A stretch of 46,229 bases of DNA from Thioclava sp. JE_KL1 (GTDB lineage Bacteria; Pseudomonadota; Alphaproteobacteria; Rhodobacterales; Rhodobacteraceae): assembly GCF_009296265.1 (NCBI RefSeq), contig NZ_WBJS01000015.1, positions 1-46,229 on the forward strand. Reading direction: 5' to 3'. Each line of letters starts with the position of its first letter. The stretch's first letter is position 1. The notes under the pieces were generated by a model. It did not search any database and was not told the origin of the DNA. It saw only the letters and a list, made by a program, of their open reading frames with translations. Below, one piece after another: positions 41,247-46,229 of the stretch. Both the position numbers and the translations under genes were made by a program.

Positions 41247-42254
41247 ATGGCGACACTGAAGGACATCAGTAAGGAGACGGGTATTTCCATCACACAGGTC
41301 AGTCGCGCGCTCGGTGGCTTCGACGATGTCAACGCCGAGACGCGGCGCCGCGTGGAGGAAGCGGCAGCCAAGCTGGGCTATCGTGCGAACCTGATGGCGC
41401 GAGGTCTGAAGACAGGGCAGTCGGGAAATGTCGCTATGGTGGTTCCGCGTCAACTTGATGCATCTGCCCGCGAGGTTCTTTTCGAAGTCGTCTGGGGCAT
41501 CTCCGCCGAATTTTCCCGGCGCGGGAAGCGTCTCATTCTGCATGTGACGGCATATGCGAACGATATCTCGGTCTACGACCAGCTCTATCGCAGCGGTGGG
41601 GTCGACGGTTTCGTGGTGATCGGGCCGACGGTAAACGATCCGCGTATTGTCCAGCTTGCAGACCGTGGCATCCCCTTCGTTGTGCATGGGCGCGATCCGA
41701 GCTGCGCACATGATTTCGTCGATCTCGACAATGCTGCTTTGATCGGCTCGATGGTAAGCGCCGCGAGAAAGCTGGGTCATGCCGATATCGCCTTTCTCAA
41801 CGGCCCCGCAGATCTGCCTTTCGCGCAGGCCCGCGCTCGAGGATTCGATCAAGCCGTGAAGGGCGCAGGCGATTGCCGCATTCTGAATGCACCGATGACC
41901 TTCGAGGCGGGACACGATCTGACGATTTCGCTTCTGACTGGGAAAAATCCGCCCAGTGCAATCATCGCTGGTAACTTGATGATGGCGGCTGGCGTCTACG
42001 CCGCAGTGAAGGAAGCCGGGCTTCAGGTCCCGCGGGACCTTTCGGTGCTCGCCCATGACGATGGACTCGAACATTACGACCCGGACGCGTTCGATCCACC
42101 GATTGGCGGCACGCGCTCCGAGCTCGGAGCGGCTTGGAGCGCTTTGGCTTCATCATTCGATCGCCGTATCACGCATCCCGATATTGAGGCCCAAGTCACT
42201 GAACTGGAATTCGAGTTCCGCCAAGGCGCTTCGATCCAACCGCCACGGGAGTAG
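41247..42254 (+). CDS. LacI-family repressor, probable alpha-glucoside regulator
   Basis: A 335-residue LacI-type regulator. HTH: TLKDISKETGISITQVSRAL (residues 3-22), hinge region RANLMARGLKTGQ. The ligand domain follows, with PSAIIAGNLMMAAGVYAAVK and RDLSVLAHDDG. I prefer ATG 41247, which gives the usual MATLKDIS start with GGGG 7 bases upstream; ATG 41241 adds two residues. It lies upstream of the aglE-like gene in the same direction, with matching palindromes before both, as for AglR of rhizobia. The inducer is inferred from the neighbours. Confidence 0.88.
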   Translation: MATLKDISKETGISITQVSRALGGFDDVNAETRRRVEEAAAKLGYRANLMARGLKTGQSGNVAMVVPRQLDASAREVLFEVVWGISAEFSRRGKRLILHVTAYANDISVYDQLYRSGGVDGFVVIGPTVNDPRIVQLADRGIPFVVHGRDPSCAHDFVDLDNAALIGSMVSAARKLGHADIAFLNGPADLPFAQARARGFDQAVKGAGDCRILNAPMTFEAGHDLTISLLTGKNPPSAIIAGNLMMAAGVYAAVKEAGLQVPRDLSVLAHDDGLEHYDPDAFDPPIGGTRSELGAAWSALASSFDRRITHPDIEAQVTELEFEFRQGASIQPPRE

Positions 42255-42313
42255 TCCGCTCACGAACCCGTAAACCGAAGATCATTGACAGAATCGTCTC
42301 GTTTTAGCATCTT

Positions 42314-42329
42314 TCCGAAACGTTTCGGA
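42314..42329. promoter_or_regulatory. LacI-type operator upstream of aglE-like gene
   Basis: TCCGAAACGTTTCGGA is a perfect 16-bp palindrome with central CG, 48 bp before the gene. It contains the 12-bp core found upstream of the repressor gene. Confidence 0.85.
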
Positions 42330-42376
42330 TCGACGAGGCACGGTCGATTTCGGCGCTGGATCTGGAGGAGATCACC

Positions 42377-43738
42377 ATGACAAAGTTTTCGAAGCCCGCG
42401 ATCGCGCTCTCAGCTCTGCTGGCTTGGCCAGGAATTGCGATGGCGCAGGACTTGGTATTTCCGGTCGATAAGGGAGAATTCGACTGGAAGAGCTATCACG
42501 ACTTTGCCGGAAAATACGATTTCAGTGGCCAGACTTTGACGATCATGGGGGCCAATACCGGCAATGACGCCGATCGTTACCGCAACCTCTATGCCTATTT
42601 CGCAGCTGCGACCGGAGCGACGGTCCAGTATTCGGGTTCGGAGAGCTACGAGCAGGATATCGTCATCGCCTCGAAGGCGGGCGGGCTACCCGATTTCGCA
42701 AACTTCCCGCAGCCCGGCTTGGCCAAGGACATGGGCAAGGCCGGCGTCCTCGTGCCGCTCGAGGCCTCGACCGAGCAGGAGGTGAAGGACGGCTACGCCG
42801 CCGGTCAATCCTGGGCCGACCTCGCGACGTTTCCCGGTCCGGACGGCAAAGACAATTTCTACGGTGTTTTCTTTGGCACCGACGTCAAAAGTCTCGTCTG
42901 GTATTCGCCCGAAAACTTCAAGGAGATGGGTTACAAAGTTCCGCAAACGCAGGAAGATCTCGTTCGACTGAGCGATCAGATGGTCAAGGACGGCGTCGCG
43001 CCCTGGTGCATCGGGTTGGGATCGGGGGCCGCTACCGGCTGGCCGGCGACCGATTGGGTCGAGGATTTCATGCTGCGCACCGTCCCGCCAAAGGTCTATG
43101 ACGAATGGGTCAATCATGAGATCCCGTTCAACGACCCGCGCGTCGTGCAGGCGATCGAGGATTACGGGACCTTCGCGCGAAATCCGGAATATACGCCAGG
43201 CGGCCCGGACACCGCCGTCACGACCGATTTCCGCGACGCGCCGAGCGGGCTTTTCACCTTTCCGCCGAAATGCATGATGATGAAACAAGCCTCGTTCATT
43301 CCGACGTTTTTCCCCTCGGATGTGAAGGTCGGGCGCGACGCGAGCTTCTTCTACTTTCCGCCCTACGCCTCCAAGCCCGAACTTGGGCGACCCGTTCTGG
43401 GGTCTGGCGGAATGGTGACGATCACCCATGACAGCCCGATGGCGCGCGCCTACATCCAGTTCCTGCTGACCCCGATCGCGCATGAGATCATGATGGCGCA
43501 GGGCCAGTTCCTGACCCCGCTCAAGGCGGCGAACGAAGCGCTCTACAAGGACGACACGCAGCGCAAGCTCGGCGATATCCTGACATCGGCGACGACCTTC
43601 CGTTTCGACGGGTCGGACCTGATGCCGGGCGAGATCGGCACCAATGCCTTCTGGAAAGCGATGGTGGACTTCACCACGGGTGAGGATGCCAAGACCGTGA
43701 CGGACCGGGTCGAGACCCGGTGGAAAAGCATCAAGTAA
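42377..43738 (+). CDS. aglE: alpha-glucoside ABC transporter binding protein (AglE-like)
   Basis: A 453-residue CUT1 binding protein. Signal peptide MTKFSKPAIALSALLAWPGI ending AMA-Q is clear. LTIMGANTGNDADRYRNLYA, PDFANFPQPGLAKDMGKAGV, SLVWYSPENFKEMGYKVPQT and WCIGLGSGAATGWPATDWVE are motifs I recall from AglE of rhizobia and Rhodobacter. It binds sucrose, trehalose or maltose-type sugars in the periplasm. GGAGGAG is upstream of the ATG. Unusually, no permease (aglF, aglG) or ATPase (aglK) gene follows. Confidence 0.88.
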   Translation: MTKFSKPAIALSALLAWPGIAMAQDLVFPVDKGEFDWKSYHDFAGKYDFSGQTLTIMGANTGNDADRYRNLYAYFAAATGATVQYSGSESYEQDIVIASKAGGLPDFANFPQPGLAKDMGKAGVLVPLEASTEQEVKDGYAAGQSWADLATFPGPDGKDNFYGVFFGTDVKSLVWYSPENFKEMGYKVPQTQEDLVRLSDQMVKDGVAPWCIGLGSGAATGWPATDWVEDFMLRTVPPKVYDEWVNHEIPFNDPRVVQAIEDYGTFARNPEYTPGGPDTAVTTDFRDAPSGLFTFPPKCMMMKQASFIPTFFPSDVKVGRDASFFYFPPYASKPELGRPVLGSGGMVTITHDSPMARAYIQFLLTPIAHEIMMAQGQFLTPLKAANEALYKDDTQRKLGDILTSATTFRFDGSDLMPGEIGTNAFWKAMVDFTTGEDAKTVTDRVETRWKSIK

Positions 43739-43748
43739 GCCCAAGGTG

Positions 43749-43783
43749 GGAAGCAGCTGCGCAATCCGCGGCGCTGTTTCCCG
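43749..43783 (+). promoter_or_regulatory. hairpin after the aglE-like gene
   Basis: GGGAAGCAGC and GCTGTTTCCC pair over 10 positions with one G-T, around a 15-base loop. It lies 10 bp after the stop. It resembles in position the hairpins behind the two other binding-protein genes. Confidence 0.5.
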
Positions 43784-43807
43784 ACATGTTTTCCGGAGAT
43801 CGTCTTC

Positions 43808-45466
43808 ATGAGCCTGCAAGAGCCCATCGCCCCCAAGGGCAGTGTCATAGCCGATCGCGACTGGTGGCGTGGAGCGGTGATCTATCAGATTTATCCGCGC
43901 AGCTTTCAGGACAGCAATGGCGACGGGATCGGCGATCTGGCGGGCATCGTGCAGCGGCTGGATCACGTTGCGTCTCTGGGGGCGGATGCGATCTGGATTT
44001 CGCCCTTCTTTCGGTCGCCTATGAAGGATTTCGGCTACGACGTCAGCGATTACTGCGATGTCGAGCCGATTTTCGGCACCTTGGAGGATTTCGACGCCGT
44101 GATCGAGAAAGCGCACCGGCTGGGCATCCGCGTGCTCGTCGATCTGGTGCTTTCACACAGTTCGAACCAGCATCCATGGTTTGTCGAGAGCAGCGCCGAT
44201 CGCGAGAATCCGAAGGCTGACTGGTATGTCTGGGCCGATCCGAAGCCCGACGGCACTCCGCCGAATAACTGGTTGTCGATCTTCGGCGGCTCGGCTTGGG
44301 AGTGGAGCACGCGCCGCAAGCAATATTACCTGCACAACTTTCTGAGCGAGCAACCTGACCTTAATTTCCATAATCCGGACGTGCGCCGCGCGGCGTTCGA
44401 CATTGCACGCTTCTGGCTCGACCGCGGGGTCGACGGTTTCCGGCTCGACGCGTTGAACTTCTATTTTCACGACTCCGAGCTGCGCGACAACCCGGCGCTG
44501 CCGGAGGAACGGCAGAACGACTCGATCGCGCCTTCGGTGAACCCCTATAATTATCAAGAGCATATCTTCGACCGGAACAGGCCGGAAAACCTCGAATTCG
44601 TAGCCGAGTTTCGTCAGCTCCTCGATGAGTATGGCGCCATCGCGCTTGGCGAAATCGGCGATGCCCAGATCGGGCTGGAGTTGATCGGGCGCTACACGCG
44701 CGGCGACGACCACATCCAGATGTGTTACGCCTATGATTTTCTTTCGCCGACACCTCCAACTGCGTCACATGTCGCCGAGGTCATCGCGAATATTGAAGCG
44801 GCCGCGCCCGAGGGCTGGGTCTGTTGGGCCTTCTCGAACCATGATGCGATGCGGCATGTCTCGCGATGGAATCTCGGGAACGAAGCGCAAAGACTGATGA
44901 TCTTGCTGATGATGTGCCTGCGCGGCTCGGCCACCATCTATCAGGGAGAGGAACTTGGACTACCCGAGGCCGAGATCCGGTTTGAGGATTTGCAAGACCC
45001 CTATGGAAAACGTTTCTGGCCCGATTTCAAAGGTCGTGACGGATGCCGGACGCCGATGGCTTGGCTATATGACGCGGCTCACGCAGGATTTTCGACAGCG
45101 TCGCGCACGTGGTTGCCTCTGGGCGCAGGGCACGAGATGCGGGCGGTTTCGGTTCAGCATGATAAGCCCGACAGTCTGTTAAACCACTACCGCGACGCGA
45201 TCGCGCTCCGACGTCGGGAGCCAGCTTTGCGTAAGGGGGCGCTGGTGGATCTGGCCGTCGATGGATCGCTTCTGAGTTTTCGCCGCGTGTTCGAGGGCAA
45301 CGAGATGCATTGCGTCTTCAATCTATCGGACACGGCCGCTGAGTTTCGCAGCCCGGATGGGAGTGTCGAGCCAGTTTCCCCGAATGCCGCCATCCTTCCA
45401 TCGAATGGTCCGGCAATAATCACGCTTCCGCCTTGGGAAGCTTTTTTGATGCGTGAGAAAGCTTGA
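43808..45466 (+). CDS. aglA: alpha-glucosidase, GH13 (AglA-like)
   Basis: A 552-residue GH13 enzyme, probably cytoplasmic (no signal peptide). The barrel begins WWRGAVIYQIYPRSFQDSNG. Conserved regions are VDLVLSHSSNQHPWF, DGFRLDALNFY with the nucleophile Asp, ALGEIGDAQ with the acid/base Glu, and AFSNHDAMRHVSRW with the third Asp. A small C-terminal beta domain ends the protein. It hydrolyses alpha-1,4 or sucrose/trehalose-type glucosides brought in through the AglE system. ATG 43808 lies 10 bases after GGAG. It follows aglE by 69 bp. Confidence 0.92.
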   Translation: MSLQEPIAPKGSVIADRDWWRGAVIYQIYPRSFQDSNGDGIGDLAGIVQRLDHVASLGADAIWISPFFRSPMKDFGYDVSDYCDVEPIFGTLEDFDAVIEKAHRLGIRVLVDLVLSHSSNQHPWFVESSADRENPKADWYVWADPKPDGTPPNNWLSIFGGSAWEWSTRRKQYYLHNFLSEQPDLNFHNPDVRRAAFDIARFWLDRGVDGFRLDALNFYFHDSELRDNPALPEERQNDSIAPSVNPYNYQEHIFDRNRPENLEFVAEFRQLLDEYGAIALGEIGDAQIGLELIGRYTRGDDHIQMCYAYDFLSPTPPTASHVAEVIANIEAAAPEGWVCWAFSNHDAMRHVSRWNLGNEAQRLMILLMMCLRGSATIYQGEELGLPEAEIRFEDLQDPYGKRFWPDFKGRDGCRTPMAWLYDAAHAGFSTASRTWLPLGAGHEMRAVSVQHDKPDSLLNHYRDAIALRRREPALRKGALVDLAVDGSLLSFRRVFEGNEMHCVFNLSDTAAEFRSPDGSVEPVSPNAAILPSNGPAIITLPPWEAFLMREKA

Positions 45467-46085
45467 GATTACCGCGACCTGGCTGAGCGTCGTTTGCTCA
45501 ACTCAATGGTATATCGGCCCAAAGCGGTCCTTCGCCCGGATAGCAGCGAAAGACAGCATTGCTCTATCAAGCTGTCAGCAATTTCGTATTCCCAAAGCCC
45601 GCCTCAAAGCCGCTGTGGCGGGATGCGCAGGCTGATCGAGAGAGAATGTGCGTCATTCTCGAAGGTCGGCGGATCGACCGGAGTGGAACTGCCAGTCTCC
45701 GGCTTGCTGGATGAAAAGCTCCCTGGGAAAACAGAAAGCGCCTAATATTTGAGCACGTCAGAATCCTTCGAACCGCCATTGGACGTTACGGCTCCTCTCC
45801 ACAATTCTGCCCCCAGATTTTGGGGATAACTGCACTTTGGGCTTGAACCGGTCATGCGGTGACGCAGCGTCCAGGGCAGGAAGACATGGCCTTCCCGGCG
45901 CCAAGCGGACCTTCAATCCGATCCCAGCCAATTACTGGAGCGGGTTTGTCGATAGCCCTACATCGATGGCTCGTTGTGCTTGCAGAACGCGACCTGAGCG
46001 AAACTACTGTAGGACGAGATCATCAGAAGCCTGAGGAGCCGGATAAAACTTGAAACGACTGGTTTCTTTTGGAGCCTCTAAAATG
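45467..46085. other. 620-bp region downstream of aglA without a recognisable gene
   Basis: No frame is convincing on either strand. It contains repeat copy B (45508-45552), a partial AGCGGACCTTCAATCCG resemblance near 45902, and a small CCCCA-GATTT-TGGGG hairpin at 45811-45825. The alpha-glucoside permease or ATPase genes expected here are absent, so this may be the scar of a deletion. Confidence 0.45.
45508..45552 (+). repeat. degenerate interspersed repeat, copy B
   Basis: GGTATATCGGCCCAAAGCGG continues to AGCAGCGAAAGA, similar to copy A at 41039. The copies are about 4.5 kb apart and bracket the alpha-glucoside genes. Confidence 0.45.
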
Positions 46086-46113
46086 CACCGCGGCGCTGAA
46101 AAGCGCCGCGGTG
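46086..46113 (-). terminator. strong terminator of the outer-membrane protein gene
   Basis: CACCGCGGCGCT and AGCGCCGCGGTG form a perfect 12-bp stem with a GAAA loop on the plus strand. It lies 37 bp past the stop of the minus-strand gene at the window end, and on that strand the stem is followed by CATTTTAG. A T-rich stretch also follows on the plus strand, so it may work in both directions. Confidence 0.85.
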
Positions 46114-46150
46114 TCTTTGTTTGGGCCTGTGAGCGCTCAGAACTTCGCGC

Positions 46151-46229
46151 TCAGAACTTCGCGTTGAAGGAAAGCTGCAGCGCGTGGCTCTCATAGTCGC
46201 TCGAGAAGGTCCCCGAGATCCCGGCATGC
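46151..46229 (-). CDS. outer-membrane beta-barrel protein, C-terminal end (partial)
   Basis: The window cuts this minus-strand gene, leaving 25 residues: AGISGTFSSDYESHALQLSF then NAKF and a stop. The alternating pattern and the terminal Phe are the classic signature of the last beta strand of porin-like proteins, recognised by the BAM complex. The family cannot be stated from this fragment. A 14-bp sequence covering the last codons and the stop (46147-46160) is duplicated just after it (46133-46146). Confidence 0.7.
   Translation of the reverse strand, partial: HAGISGTFSSDYESHALQLSFNAKF

Noticed and set aside
45494-45745. 83-residue plus-strand frame downstream of aglA
   Set aside because: It crosses repeat copy B, has no ribosome site and no recognisable composition.
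45811-45825. CCCCA-GATTT-TGGGG as aglA terminator
   Set aside because: The stem is only 5 bp, no T tract follows, and it is 345 bp after the stop.

Overview
The window is high-GC DNA with dense operons, ATGA start/stop overlaps and gene content typical of an alphaproteobacterium of the Rhodobacteraceae (Rhodobacter, Paracoccus or Thioclava-like). This is supported by the inositol and alpha-glucoside ABC systems, by an intergenic double hairpin ending in a CCGGGATATTTGGGCCAAGA-type tail that I remember as common in that family, and by an extra rpoN copy, which is also common there. The assignment rests on sequence style and gene content, not on a database match.

Layout. (1) 1-3814: initiator tRNA, an IS66 tnpB relic that seems to cut off an old gene, then a redox group (flavin reductase, FdxA 7Fe ferredoxin, SodB) facing a SufR-like Fe-S regulator that overlaps a murB. 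(2) 3888-17001: a complete-looking myo-inositol locus: a LacI repressor with two palindromic operators, iolG, a CUT2 ABC transporter, a second Gfo/Idh/MocA dehydrogenase, iolC fused to DUF2090, iolD, iolE, a small membrane protein, iolB and a TIM-barrel isomerase. (3) 17002-25250: an accessory stretch with an MFS exporter, a HipBA toxin-antitoxin module with a clear operator, a 93-bp MITE-like element, an orphan DUF433 antitoxin, a decayed EamA permease, a GFA enzyme, SoxR with a divergent SoxR-type promoter, and a VOC protein. (4) 25266-40939: a single-direction run of 13 genes of about 15.6 kb: P450, [3Fe-4S] ferredoxin, ferredoxin reductase, two glutamine-synthetase-like ligases, a PAS-only sensor, a sigma-54 activator, a spermidine/putrescine-type ABC transporter, an aldehyde dehydrogenase, a class I glutamine amidotransferase and a paralogous sigma-54 factor. 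(5) 41196-45466: a LacI repressor with operators, an AglE-type binding protein and an AglA-type alpha-glucosidase, without the usual permease genes. (6) The end holds the C-terminus of an outer-membrane protein on the minus strand with its terminator.

The most interesting part is region 4. The genes fit a gamma-glutamylation route for an amine or polyamine: import, gamma-glutamyl ligation, oxidation, aldehyde oxidation and removal of glutamate. The usual flavin oxidase (PuuB) is absent and a complete P450 electron-transfer chain stands in its place. The run begins at a well-spaced sigma-54 promoter and carries both its own sigma-54 activator and its own sigma-54 factor with an altered RpoN box, so it may be a self-contained regulon. 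The chemistry and the self-regulation are inferences from gene content and motifs.
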